64,000 nucleotides of DNA from Brenneria sp. hezel4-2-4 (lineage in GTDB: Bacteria > Pseudomonadota > Gammaproteobacteria > Enterobacterales > Enterobacteriaceae), in NCBI RefSeq assembly GCF_013155275.1, contig NZ_JABJXS010000008.1, forward strand, positions 113,185 through 177,184, written 5' to 3'. The notes under the pieces were generated by a model. It did no database searches and was not told where the DNA came from. It saw only the letters and a program-made list of their open reading frames with translations. Below, piece after piece: positions 28,820 through 37,036 of this stretch. The position numbers and the translations under genes are program-made. How positions within the stretch are numbered: the stretch's first letter is position 1; each line of letters opens with the position of its first letter.

Positions 28820-29641
28820 ATGTCGACAGAAGAACTGGAACTGGTCTGGAAAAATATTAAGGCTGAGGCGCGTAATCTGGCGGATTGCGAACCGATGCTG
28901 GCCAGTTTTTTTCATGCCACATTGCTGAAACACGAAAATCTGGGTAGCGCGCTAAGCTATATGCTGGCTAATAAGCTGTCTAGTCCGATCATGCCCGCCA
29001 TTGCCATCCGTGAAGTCGCTGAAGAGGCTTACCATGCCGATCCGCAGATGATCATTTCCGCCGCGCGCGATATTCAGGCGGTCTGCCTGCGCGATCCCGC
29101 CGTGGATAAATACTCAACGCCGTTGCTTTATCTGAAAGGATTTCACGCCTTACAGGCGTATCGCATCGGTCACTGGCTGTGGTCTCAGGATCGTAAGGCG
29201 CTGGCGATCTATTTCCAGAATCAGATCTCGGTGTCCTTTGGCGTTGATATTCACCCGGCTGCGACTATCGGCTGCGGGATCATGCTCGATCATGCGACCG
29301 GTATTGTGATCGGCGAAACGGCGATTGTTGAGAATGATGTGTCCATTCTGCAATCCGTTACCCTGGGCGGTACGGGGAAAACCAGCGGCGATCGCCATCC
29401 TAAAATCCGCGAAGGGGTAATGATCGGCGCGGGCGCCAAGATCCTGGGGAATATTGAGATCGGGCGCGGCGCCAAAATCGGCGCGGGTTCGGTGGTTTTA
29501 CAGCCTGTTCCGCCCCATACCACCGCTGCCGGCGTTCCTGCCCGGATAGTCGGCCGTCCGGAAACGGATAAGCCGTCAATGGATATGGATCAGTATTTCA
29601 ACGGTGTGAATCGTGGTTTTGAGTATGGAGACGGTATTTAA
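28820..29641 (+). CDS. cysE: serine acetyltransferase
   Basis: CysE acetylates serine with acetyl-CoA to O-acetylserine, the committed and cysteine-inhibited step of cysteine synthesis; hexamer that pairs with CysK. It has 273 residues: an N-terminal helical domain, then a left-handed beta helix of hexapeptide repeats (VDIHPAATIGCGIMLDHATGIVIGE...). The catalytic DH pair is in LDHATG. The C-terminus ends MDQYFNGVNRGFEYGDGI, and the terminal Ile is the residue that docks into CysK. Confidence 0.97.
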   Translation: MSTEELELVWKNIKAEARNLADCEPMLASFFHATLLKHENLGSALSYMLANKLSSPIMPAIAIREVAEEAYHADPQMIISAARDIQAVCLRDPAVDKYSTPLLYLKGFHALQAYRIGHWLWSQDRKALAIYFQNQISVSFGVDIHPAATIGCGIMLDHATGIVIGETAIVENDVSILQSVTLGGTGKTSGDRHPKIREGVMIGAGAKILGNIEIGRGAKIGAGSVVLQPVPPHTTAAGVPARIVGRPETDKPSMDMDQYFNGVNRGFEYGDGI

Positions 29642-29869
29642 TACCGTCGCTTCATACGTCAATAAAAAACGTTATTTATAAATTATCCGCCAGCTCGCTG
29701 TTGTTAGTTATTCAGGGTAGGAAACGTCTGAAACTATTTCACGGATAGTCATTTAGTTAACTACCCTCGTCGTATTTTACTACATAATGACGAGCTGTTT
29801 TATTGTCGTACTATCTGTGCAAACAGAATGGGTTGAACGATATATTCTGATATCTGTGTAGGTGGTGTT

Positions 29870-30523
29870 ATGGTTGCAGAGAGTTCAATAATGTATTTAA
29901 AGCGCGTTTTAATAACCCTGTGTTTTATGGCGTCATCCGCTATGCCGATGTTGGCTCATGCAACTGACACGGAAAATAATTACTCTGCGGCGAACAACGG
30001 TGCGGATAACCGCAGCGCCGGAACCGTCACGGCAGAGCACGATGAAAGCTGGTGGCAGAGAAGTAAAAATAACCTGTCTAAAACCTGGTCGGAATCACCA
30101 AACCACGATATCTACATCCCGGCGATTACCTGGCATAACCGCTGGACGTACGATAAAGAAAAAACGGATGAGTATAACGAGCGTCCGTGGGGGGCCGGGT
30201 ATGGCGTGTCGCGCTTTGATGAAGATGGCGACTGGCATGGGATTTATGCCATGGCGTTTAAGGATTCCCATAACAAATGGGAGCCTATCGGCGGCTATGG
30301 TTTTGAGAAACGCTGGCGGCCGACCCGCGATCAGGACTTCCAACTGGGGTTAGGTTTCACCGCCGGCGTCACGATGCGCGACAACTGGAACTATATTCCT
30401 ATTCCGGTCTTGTTGCCTCTGGCATCAATAAGCTACCAAAAGCTTTCTTTTCAGGCGACGTATATTCCCGGCACTTATAATAATGGGAACGTCTTTTTTG
30501 CCTGGTTCAGATGGCAAATTTAA
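29870..30523 (+). CDS. pagP: lipid A palmitoyltransferase
   Basis: Outer-membrane enzyme that moves palmitate from a phospholipid to lipid A, lowering susceptibility to cationic peptides. It has a signal peptide ending near MPMLAHA, a low-complexity linker, then the 8-strand barrel with [19 protein letters not shown] (catalytic His), [36 protein letters not shown], and an end in aromatic FFAWFRWQI. The ATG at 29870 has AGGTGG upstream; the ATG at 29891 gives a neater signal peptide. No clear PhoP box was found. In E. coli pagP lies elsewhere; here it follows cysE. Confidence 0.95.
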   Translation: MVAESSIMYLKRVLITLCFMASSAMPMLAHATDTENNYSAANNGADNRSAGTVTAEHDESWWQRSKNNLSKTWSESPNHDIYIPAITWHNRWTYDKEKTDEYNERPWGAGYGVSRFDEDGDWHGIYAMAFKDSHNKWEPIGGYGFEKRWRPTRDQDFQLGLGFTAGVTMRDNWNYIPIPVLLPLASISYQKLSFQATYIPGTYNNGNVFFAWFRWQI

Positions 30524-30566
30524 TAGTGATATTCAATCTTCTTATTACTCACTTCGATTAATTGCT

Positions 30567-30604
30567 AACCCCTTTCGGAATATTGAAAGGGGTTATTTCT
30601 TTTG
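30567..30604 (+). terminator. pagP intrinsic terminator
   Basis: AACCCCTTTC (30567-30576) and GAAAGGGGTT (30585-30594) are perfect 10-bp arms with an 8-nt loop, followed by a T-rich tail, 44 bp after the pagP stop. Confidence 0.88.
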
Positions 30605-30617
30605 ATGCCTTTGCCGG

Positions 30618-30636
30618 AATGTATCGACGATACATT
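30618..30636. promoter_or_regulatory. perfect palindrome upstream of bioP
   Basis: AATGTATCG and CGATACATT are perfect 9-bp arms around a single A, in the pagP-bioP gap about 155 bp before bioP. It is operator-like; no regulator is recognised. The remainder of the gap (30637-30791) is AT-rich and holds no gene. Confidence 0.3.
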
Positions 30637-30791
30637 GCAATTGATTACATCGGTTCAGGCTAAGTTTTTGCCGTACAGCTTTTGAGGATTGTTAGCTGTT
30701 TATTTGCTCAGATGTAAACCATATTGGTTAAAATTTATTTTCTTTCCTCCGTTACAATAATGGCACTTCTTTGCTGAGCGGATATTGTGCT

Positions 30792-31691
30792 GTGCCATTA
30801 CTCGTTATCACCACTATATTGTGGGCTTTTTCATTTAGTCTGATTGGCGAATATCTGGCGGGCCAGGTCGATAGCTGGTTTTCCGTATTGATGCGCGTCG
30901 GGCTGGCTGCGTTGGTGTTCCTGCCCTTTTTACGTTGGCGGGGCTATGCGCCGCGCGTCATTTTACTGTATCTACTGGTTGGCGCCTGCCAACTGGGGAT
31001 TATGTATCTATTTGTTTTTCAGGCTTATTTATATCTTACTGTGCCGGAGTTTTTGCTCTTTACGGTGATGACGCCGTTATATGTCACGCTGATTTACGAT
31101 CTGTTGCGGCGTGAGCGTCTGCGTTGGGGGTATGTCTTTAGCGCGTTGCTGGCGGTGCTGGGCGCGGCGGTGATCCGTTACGATGAGGTCAGCACGCATT
31201 TTGTCTGGGGACTGGTGCTGGTTCAGGCAGCGAACATCTTTTTTGCCATCGGGCAAGTCGGGTATAAGCGCCTGATGGAAGTCCATCCGATGCCGCAACA
31301 CACCGCCTTTTCATGGTTTTATCTGGGCGCGCTGGCGGTTTCGGTGGTCGCCTGGCTGTTGTTCGGCAATGCCAACCAACTGCCCACCACCTCGTTGCAG
31401 TGGGGGGTTTTAATCTGGCTGGGTGTCGCGGCCTCGGGTCTGGGCTACTTTATGTGGAACTACGGCGCCACTCAGGTGGATGCGGGCACGCTGGGGATCA
31501 TGAATAATTTCCATGTTCCGGCCGCGCTGCTGGTCAATCTGGCTATCTGGCAGGAAAAACCCCATTGGCCGAGCTTTATCATCGGGGCATTAATTATTAT
31601 GTCCTCGTTGTGGGTGCACCGGCATTGGGTCGTGAAGCGTCCCGCACAAACGGTAAATGATCGCAAGCGTGCTGACGCGCCGAGCGAATAA
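30792..31691 (+). CDS. bioP: biotin transporter BioP/YigM (EamA family)
   Basis: Inner-membrane EamA-type transporter with ten predicted helices in two EamA repeats; its E. coli counterpart YigM takes up biotin. It starts best at GTG 30792, giving [16 protein letters not shown] and 299 residues, exactly the E. coli length; a TTG seven codons upstream is open but unsupported. Conserved blocks are [27 protein letters not shown] and [22 protein letters not shown]. It converges on metR, and the two coding regions overlap by 95 bp at their 3' ends. Confidence 0.9.
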   Translation: MPLLVITTILWAFSFSLIGEYLAGQVDSWFSVLMRVGLAALVFLPFLRWRGYAPRVILLYLLVGACQLGIMYLFVFQAYLYLTVPEFLLFTVMTPLYVTLIYDLLRRERLRWGYVFSALLAVLGAAVIRYDEVSTHFVWGLVLVQAANIFFAIGQVGYKRLMEVHPMPQHTAFSWFYLGALAVSVVAWLLFGNANQLPTTSLQWGVLIWLGVAASGLGYFMWNYGATQVDAGTLGIMNNFHVPAALLVNLAIWQEKPHWPSFIIGALIIMSSLWVHRHWVVKRPAQTVNDRKRADAPSE

Positions 31692-32532
31692 ACGCTTCGA
31701 TCACCGGTTGGCGCTGTTCTCCGTCCCGGACGGCGGCGTACAACCGGCTCCATAACCCCTCTCCCAACGTTTTTGTCACAATCAGCCCCTGACGTTCAAA
31801 ACTTTCCACCACCCAGTGCGGCAGCGCGGCGATCCCCATGCGGGCGGCAACCATTTGAATCAGCAGCAAGGTGTTGTCGACGCTCTTCAACGCCGGGCTG
31901 ATGCCGGCAGGTTGCAGAAAATGGCGCCAGACATCCAATCGTTGACGCTGAACCGGGTAGATCATCAGGGTTTCCGCGCTTAAGTCTTCAGGTTCGATTT
32001 TTTCTTTGGCGACCAGCGGATGATCGGGCGCCAGCACCAGTCTGACCTCAAAATCAAACAGCGGCGCATAGTGCAGCCCGCTGCGCGGCAGGATATCCGA
32101 GGTCATCACCAGATCCAGTTCGCCCTGTTGCAGAGCGGGTTGCGGATCGAACGTGACGCCGGATTTAAAATCCATCGCCACCTGCGGCCAGCTTTGATGG
32201 AACTCATCCAGCGCCGGCGTCAGCCACTGAATACAGCTATGACACTCAATCGCCAGACGCAGCGTGGTTTGGTGCGGTTCGTGGCATGCCTGTAACGCCT
32301 GCTGGATCTGCGGCAACACCTGCTCGGCCAACTGCAACAGGATCTCTCCCTGCGGCGTGAAGCGCAGCGGCTGGCTTTTACGCACAAATAGCCTGAACCC
32401 AAGACGCTGTTCCAGATCGCTGAACTGGTGGGACAACGCCGACTGGGTCTGATGAAGCGCAGCGGCAGCCGCGGCTAACGATCCCGTATTGCGCAGTGCT
32501 TGCAGCGTTCGCAGGTGTTTAAGTTCGATCAT
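31597..32532 (-). CDS. metR: HTH-type transcriptional regulator MetR (LysR family)
   Basis: LysR-type activator of methionine genes that responds to homocysteine. It has an N-terminal winged helix-turn-helix ([39 protein letters not shown]) and a C-terminal effector domain. It has 311 residues, close to E. coli's 317. It is transcribed divergently from its main target metE with a 103-bp shared control region. The 3' end overlaps bioP on the opposite strand. Confidence 0.96.
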   Translation of the reverse strand: MIELKHLRTLQALRNTGSLAAAAAALHQTQSALSHQFSDLEQRLGFRLFVRKSQPLRFTPQGEILLQLAEQVLPQIQQALQACHEPHQTTLRLAIECHSCIQWLTPALDEFHQSWPQVAMDFKSGVTFDPQPALQQGELDLVMTSDILPRSGLHYAPLFDFEVRLVLAPDHPLVAKEKIEPEDLSAETLMIYPVQRQRLDVWRHFLQPAGISPALKSVDNTLLLIQMVAARMGIAALPHWVVESFERQGLIVTKTLGEGLWSRLYAAVRDGEQRQPVIEAFIRSARQHACDHLPFVRDASRPNAGAPTTRT

Positions 32533-32596
32533 GAGAGTCCTTCACAGTGACAGTGAATAAATTGCGCTTGTGCATCATACACTACCTGCGGATTAT

Positions 32597-32620
32597 GGAT
32601 GTGTAAACATCTGGACGGCT
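32597..32620 (+). promoter_or_regulatory. tandem MetJ-like boxes before metE
   Basis: Three adjacent 8-bp units, GGATGTGT, AAACATCT and GGACGGCT, resemble the met-box consensus AGACGTCT (5, 6 and 6 of 8 matches), 16 bp before the metE start. MetJ binds tandem met boxes and represses metE in E. coli, so a similar operator is inferred. Confidence 0.6.
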
Positions 32621-32635
32621 AAATGAGGAATTACG

Positions 32636-34900
32636 ATGACGATTTTAAATCACACACTGGGTTTTCCACGTGTTGGATTGCGACGCGAATTGAAAAAAGC
32701 GCAGGAAAGCTATTGGGCAGGCAACGCGACACAGCAAGAGTTGCTGACTGTCGGACGTGAACTTCGGGCGCGTCACTGGCAGCAACAAAAAGATGCGGGC
32801 GTCGATCTGCTGCCGGTGGGTGATTTTGCCTGGTACGATCATGTGCTGACCACCAGCCTGCTGTTGGGCAACGTACCGGCCCGTCATCAGAACGCGAATG
32901 GCTCCGTTGACCTGGATACGCTGTTCCGCATTGGTCGCGGACGGGCGCCGACCGGCGAACCCGCCGCCGCCGCCGAAATGACCAAGTGGTTCAACACCAA
33001 CTACCACTATATGGTCCCGGAGTTTACCAAAGGGCAGCAGTTCAAACTGACCTGGACGCAGTTGCTGGATGAAGTGGATGAAGCGCTGGCGTTGGGGCAC
33101 AAGGTGAAGCCCGTGCTGCTGGGGCCGGTAACCTATCTGTGGCTCGGTAAGGTAAAAGGCGAGCAGTTCGATCGTTTATCGCTGTTGCAGGACATTTTGC
33201 CGGTCTATCGCCAGGTGCTGACTGAACTGGCTAAACGTGGCATCGAATGGGTACAGATCGATGAACCCGCATTGGTTCTGGAGTTGCCGCAGGAATGGCT
33301 GGCGGCGTTCAAACCCGCATACGATGCGCTGCAAGGGGCGGTGAAATTATTGCTGACCACCTATTTCGACAGCATCGGTCAGAATCTGCCGACCATCAAA
33401 GCGCTGCCGGTACAGGGGCTGCACGTCGATCTGGTGCACGGCAAGGATGATGCCGCGGCGTTGAATGCGCAATTACCCGCTGACTGGCTGCTGTCGCTGG
33501 GCGTGATTAACGGGCGTAACGTATGGCGCGCCGATCTGAGTGGTTGGTTTGAACGTTTGCAACCGCTGGCGGGCAAACGCACGCTTTGGCTGGGAAGCTC
33601 CTGTTCGCTGCTGCATAGTCCGATCGATCTCAACGTGGAAACGCGCCTGGATGATGAAGTAAAAAGCTGGTTTGCGTTTGCTATCCAGAAGTGCGCCGAG
33701 CTGTCGCTGTTGTCTCAGGCGTTGAATAGCGGCGACGATCGGGCGCTGGCGGCATACAGCGCGCCGATCCGCGCCCGCCGTACCTCGACCCGCGTGCACA
33801 ATGCGGCGGTGGCTCAGCGTCTGGCGGCCATTACGCCGCAGGACAGCCAGCGCCGGCAGCCGTATCCGCTGCGCGCCAAAGCACAGCGCGAGCGTTTCAA
33901 TCTGCCCGCATGGCCGACAACCACCATTGGTTCTTTCCCGCAAACCACGGAAATTCGCGGCCTGCGTCTGGACTTCAAGCAAGGGCGTCTGGACGGCAAT
34001 CATTATCGTACCGGCATCGCCGAACACATTAAGCAAGCGGTGGCGGAGCAGGAACGTCTGGGGCTGGACGTGCTGGTGCACGGCGAGGCCGAGCGTAACG
34101 ACATGGTGGAATACTTCGGCGAACATTTGGACGGCTTTGTGTTTACGCAGAATGGTTGGGTGCAGAGCTACGGTTCCCGCTGCGTGAAACCCCCGGTGAT
34201 TATCGGCGATGTCAGCCGCCCTGAAGCGATTACCGTTGAGTGGGCGAAGTATGCCCAGTCGCTGACGGATAAGCCGATGAAAGGCATGCTGACCGGCCCG
34301 GTCACCATCCTGTGCTGGTCTTTCCCGCGAGAAGACGTGACGCGGGAAACCATTGCCAAACAGATCGCGCTGGCGCTGCGCGATGAAGTGGCGGATCTGG
34401 AAAAAGCCGGTATCGGCATTATCCAGATTGACGAACCTGCGCTGCGTGAAGGTCTGCCGCTGCATCGCTCCGACTGGTCGGCCTATCTGGCCTGGGCGGT
34501 GGACGCCTTCCGTCTGAATGCGGCGGTCGCGCAGGATGACACGCAGATCCATACCCATATGTGCTATTGCGAATTCAACGACATCATGGATTCCATTGCG
34601 GCGCTGGACGCCGATGTGATCACCATTGAAACGTCACGTTCCGATATGGAATTGCTGGAGTCGTTTGAAGAGTTTGAATACCCGAATGAAATCGGCCCGG
34701 GCGTGTATGATATTCACTCGCCGAACGTGCCGAGCGTTGAATGGATGGAAGCGCTGTTGCTTAAAGCCGCGCAGCGTATCCCGGCGGAGCGCCTATGGGT
34801 TAACCCGGACTGCGGCCTAAAAACCCGCGGCTGGCCGGAAACCCGTCAGGCGCTGGCGAACCTGGTACAGGCGGCCCGGCGTCTGCGTGAAACGCAGTAA
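32636..34900 (+). CDS. metE: cobalamin-independent methionine synthase
   Basis: MetE methylates homocysteine from 5-methyltetrahydropteroyltri-L-glutamate without B12. It has 754 residues, two homologous barrel domains and the N-terminal [15 protein letters not shown]. The C-terminal zinc site is intact: [10 protein letters not shown] (His and Cys) and [13 protein letters not shown] (Cys). [13 protein letters not shown] is the family signature. GAGG ribosome site. Expected control is by MetR (activation) and MetJ (repression). Its terminator hairpin is split by a repeat element. Confidence 0.98.
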   Translation: MTILNHTLGFPRVGLRRELKKAQESYWAGNATQQELLTVGRELRARHWQQQKDAGVDLLPVGDFAWYDHVLTTSLLLGNVPARHQNANGSVDLDTLFRIGRGRAPTGEPAAAAEMTKWFNTNYHYMVPEFTKGQQFKLTWTQLLDEVDEALALGHKVKPVLLGPVTYLWLGKVKGEQFDRLSLLQDILPVYRQVLTELAKRGIEWVQIDEPALVLELPQEWLAAFKPAYDALQGAVKLLLTTYFDSIGQNLPTIKALPVQGLHVDLVHGKDDAAALNAQLPADWLLSLGVINGRNVWRADLSGWFERLQPLAGKRTLWLGSSCSLLHSPIDLNVETRLDDEVKSWFAFAIQKCAELSLLSQALNSGDDRALAAYSAPIRARRTSTRVHNAAVAQRLAAITPQDSQRRQPYPLRAKAQRERFNLPAWPTTTIGSFPQTTEIRGLRLDFKQGRLDGNHYRTGIAEHIKQAVAEQERLGLDVLVHGEAERNDMVEYFGEHLDGFVFTQNGWVQSYGSRCVKPPVIIGDVSRPEAITVEWAKYAQSLTDKPMKGMLTGPVTILCWSFPREDVTRETIAKQIALALRDEVADLEKAGIGIIQIDEPALREGLPLHRSDWSAYLAWAVDAFRLNAAVAQDDTQIHTHMCYCEFNDIMDSIAALDADVITIETSRSDMELLESFEEFEYPNEIGPGVYDIHSPNVPSVEWMEALLLKAAQRIPAERLWVNPDCGLKTRGWPETRQALANLVQAARRLRETQ

Positions 34901-34916
34901 GCATGTATCAATGACC

Positions 34917-34936
34917 AGGGAGGCGAAAGCCTCCTT
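34917..34936 (+). repeat. metE terminator hairpin, proximal copy (direct repeat)
   Basis: 20 bp identical to 35101-35120, consisting of the hairpin GGAGGC-gaaa-GCCTCC with flanks. It lacks the T-run, being followed directly by the inserted element, so it should not terminate transcription well. Confidence 0.9.
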
Positions 34937-35100
34937 GAGGTTGCTGACAAAGCCTGGTGAGCGGCGATAATGGATGGATCGTAAAGACGCTGCAAGTACG
35001 TCCCTGTAAGCTCGAACCGCGCCATCCCTGGCGCGGACGCTTTACTCTTCCATTCCATTATCACCGTTCGATAAAGGGTGATAGGTTTGTCAACGGTCTG
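34937..35100. mobile_element. terminator-splitting palindromic element, copy A (164 bp)
   Basis: Non-coding element lying exactly between two perfect 20-bp copies of the metE terminator hairpin. Its ends are GAGGTTGCTGACAAAG on the left and, reverse-complemented, CAGACCGTTGACAAA on the right, so they are partial inverted repeats. Inside are concentric arms: GATAATGGATGG (34966-34977) with its near-complement at 35050-35062, GTAAAG (34981) with CTTTAC (35040), and an apical perfect stem CCGCGCCA/TGGCGCGG (35017-35036). The whole element could fold into one long hairpin. It shares both ends with copy B at 44610-44739. No transposase gene. Confidence 0.75.
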
Positions 35101-35128
35101 AGGGAGGCGAAAGCCTCCTTTTTTCATT
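35101..35128 (+). terminator. metE terminator, distal copy with T-run
   Basis: Second copy of the 20-bp hairpin repeat (35101-35120), here followed by a run of T ending near 35124. This is the functional intrinsic terminator; metE transcripts would carry the whole element in their 3' UTR. Confidence 0.88.
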
Positions 35129-35226
35129 TCGGCAGCAAATTTCACTTCTGCGACAAATCGTATCGATGAGTAAAGAATCTACAATAAAAGGGGCGAACGG
35201 CGGGAAGCGTTGTGAAGCTCTGATTG

Positions 35227-35240
35227 GTGATGCGTATCAC
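35227..35240 (+). promoter_or_regulatory. distal CRP site of udp
   Basis: GTGA-N6-TCAC, a perfect core match to the CRP consensus, centred 52 bp upstream of a second perfect site. This matches the E. coli udp promoter layout (-93.5 and -41.5), where CytR binds between the two CRP dimers. Confidence 0.8.
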
Positions 35241-35278
35241 GTTTTTATGTACGTTTAGTTTTTGTTTCTTTTTTATGA

Positions 35279-35292
35279 GTGATAGTCATCAC
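35279..35292 (+). promoter_or_regulatory. proximal CRP site of udp
   Basis: GTGA-N6-TCAC core. With this site at -41.5, the start point would fall near 35327, and TACGAT at 35310-35315 is a suitable -10. The region 35129-35226 upstream shows no gene. Confidence 0.8.
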
Positions 35293-35367
35293 TAAAAATG
35301 CCATCGTAATACGATAAAGTCTGTCCTTATCCCTCTGATTATCCAACTCATTGCCTGGGAGGCGGTT

Positions 35368-36138
35368 ATGTCTACATCTGATGTGTTCCATCTCGGTCTG
35401 ACGAAGCATGATTTACAAGGGGCGACGCTGGCGATTGTTCCCGGCGATCCCGAGCGCGTCGAAAAAATAGCCCGTCTGATGGAGAACCCGGTACATCTGG
35501 CGTCGCACCGTGAATTCACCTCCTGGCGCGCCGAATTGGACGGAAAGACGGTTATTGTCTGCTCTACCGGCATTGGCGGCCCGTCAACGTCGATTGCGGT
35601 TGAAGAACTGGCTCAGCTTGGTATCCGCACTTTCCTGCGAGTCGGCACTACCGGCGCTATTCAGCCGGGCATCAATGTGGGAGATGTGCTGGTGACGACG
35701 GCGGCGGTGCGCCTTGACGGCGCCAGTCTGCATTTTGCGCCGATGGAATTTCCGGCGGTGGCGGATTTTGCCTGTATGACCGCGCTGGTCGAGGCGGCGA
35801 AAGCGGCCGGCGCCGCGCTGCATGTCGGCGTGACCGCATCATCCGACACGTTTTATCCGGGGCAGGAACGTTATGATACGTTTTCCGGCCGCGTGGCGCG
35901 CCGCTTCCGCGGTTCAATGGAAGAGTGGCAAAGCATGGGCGTTTTGAATTATGAGATGGAATCTGCCACGCTGCTGACCATGTGCGCCAGCCAGGGGCTG
36001 CGCGCCGGCATGATCGCCGGGGTTATTGTCAATCGCACCCAGCAGGAAATTCCTGATGCCGCGACCATGAAGCTGGCGGAAACGACGGTCGTTAAGGTTA
36101 TGCTGGATGCCACCCGTCGATTGCTGGCCTCGGCATAA
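35368..36138 (+). CDS. udp: uridine phosphorylase
   Basis: Udp splits uridine with phosphate into uracil and ribose-1-phosphate for pyrimidine salvage; hexamer. It has 256 residues, the phosphate site [20 protein letters not shown], and the nucleoside-phosphorylase signature [17 protein letters not shown] ribosome site. Likely under CRP/CytR control from the paired upstream sites. In E. coli a dienelactone hydrolase-like gene (ysgA) lies between metE and udp; here only repeat element A does. Confidence 0.97.
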   Translation: MSTSDVFHLGLTKHDLQGATLAIVPGDPERVEKIARLMENPVHLASHREFTSWRAELDGKTVIVCSTGIGGPSTSIAVEELAQLGIRTFLRVGTTGAIQPGINVGDVLVTTAAVRLDGASLHFAPMEFPAVADFACMTALVEAAKAAGAALHVGVTASSDTFYPGQERYDTFSGRVARRFRGSMEEWQSMGVLNYEMESATLLTMCASQGLRAGMIAGVIVNRTQQEIPDAATMKLAETTVVKVMLDATRRLLASA

Positions 36139-36167
36139 TTGTTCTTTAAGCCATCACCGGGAGAGGT

Positions 36168-36950
36168 ATGACCGAACCAACGTTACTCCATCCGTCTTTA
36201 GTGCCGCTGGACGGCGGGATCAATTTCCGCGATTTGGGCGGTAATCGGGCGGCGGATGGGCGTCTTATCCGGCGTGGAAAGTTATTTCGCTCCGGCTCGC
36301 TGGATTTATTGAGTCCGGCGGATTGTGAACAACTGGCCGGGGTGCCCGTTACCGATATTCTTGACTACCGCGATCCCGATGAAATTGCGCTCAAGCCCGA
36401 TATTCTTTGGTCTGGCGCAAACTACCATCCATTCCCCGCAAACCCGCTGCGGCACGAGGTCACGGCGAACCTGGATTCTTTAGGTTCGGATGTGCTGGAG
36501 ACCTTTGATTCACAGGCATTCATGCTGGAGCTTTACCGCCGCTTACCTTTCGATAACTCCGCATACCGCCACCTGGTCTCGCTGCTGTTGCAACCGGATA
36601 ACGGCGCGCTGGTACAGCACTGCGCGGTGGGGAAAGATCGTACGGGTATGGGGTCGGCGCTGGTGATGCTGGCCCTGGGAGCCGATGAGCAAACGGTGAT
36701 CGAAGATTATCTGCTCACCGACACCACGCTGACGCCTTTCCGACAACAGTTAATGGCGCATTTGTCCCAGACCATGAGTGATAAAGCGCTGGGGCAGTTT
36801 GCGTATGTACTGTCGGTTCAGGAAGCGTTTATCTCGACGGCATTACAGGCCATTTATGAGCGTCATGGTTCTGTCGATAGCTGGCTTGAAGCGGAGTACG
36901 GATTAGACAATCGCGCCCGGCAATTTTTACAGGATAAGTATTTGATTTGA
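36168..36950 (+). CDS. tyrosine-protein phosphatase (IphP/LipA-like, Y_phosphatase3)
   Basis: A 260-residue protein with the dual-specificity/tyrosine phosphatase P-loop HCAVGKDRTG (Cys152, Arg158) and the N-terminal family signature GGINFRDLGG; DYRDPDE is the general-acid region. No signal peptide, so cytosolic. This subclass can dephosphorylate proteins or phosphoinositides; the substrate is not inferable. It follows udp by 29 bp in the same direction and may be cotranscribed with it. E. coli has no such gene in this setting. Confidence 0.88.
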   Translation: MTEPTLLHPSLVPLDGGINFRDLGGNRAADGRLIRRGKLFRSGSLDLLSPADCEQLAGVPVTDILDYRDPDEIALKPDILWSGANYHPFPANPLRHEVTANLDSLGSDVLETFDSQAFMLELYRRLPFDNSAYRHLVSLLLQPDNGALVQHCAVGKDRTGMGSALVMLALGADEQTVIEDYLLTDTTLTPFRQQLMAHLSQTMSDKALGQFAYVLSVQEAFISTALQAIYERHGSVDSWLEAEYGLDNRARQFLQDKYLI

Positions 36951-36980
36951 TTCAGGCGACGGACAGGAGCATATCAATTG

Positions 36981-37015
36981 AGAGGCCGGTCACATGAACC
37001 GGCCTCTGCTTTTTA
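36981..37015. terminator. bidirectional terminator between phosphatase gene and ppc
   Basis: Perfect 10-bp arms AGAGGCCGGT (36981-36990) / ACCGGCCTCT (36998-37007), T-rich downstream on the plus strand, in the convergent gap. The arms share AGGCCGGT/ACCGGCCT with the argH terminator at 44740-44761, but no element has split this one. Confidence 0.8.
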
Positions 37016-37036
37016 CTGAAGATCGCTGTGCGGTGA

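Noticed and set aside
29629..29648. inverted repeat GACGGTAT/ATACCGTC at the end of cysE as terminator
   Set aside because: It spans the cysE stop codon and has no T-run; evidence too weak. The gap 29649-29869 shows no other convincing feature.
30713..30720. TGTAAACC, a possible BirA half-site before bioP
   Set aside because: The opposite half GGTTTACA is not found at the required distance; GGTT follows only 5 bp later. Not enough for a BirA operator.
33473..34558. 361-codon frame antisense to metE
   Set aside because: A shadow of the strongly biased metE codons in a GC-rich gene; no independent features.
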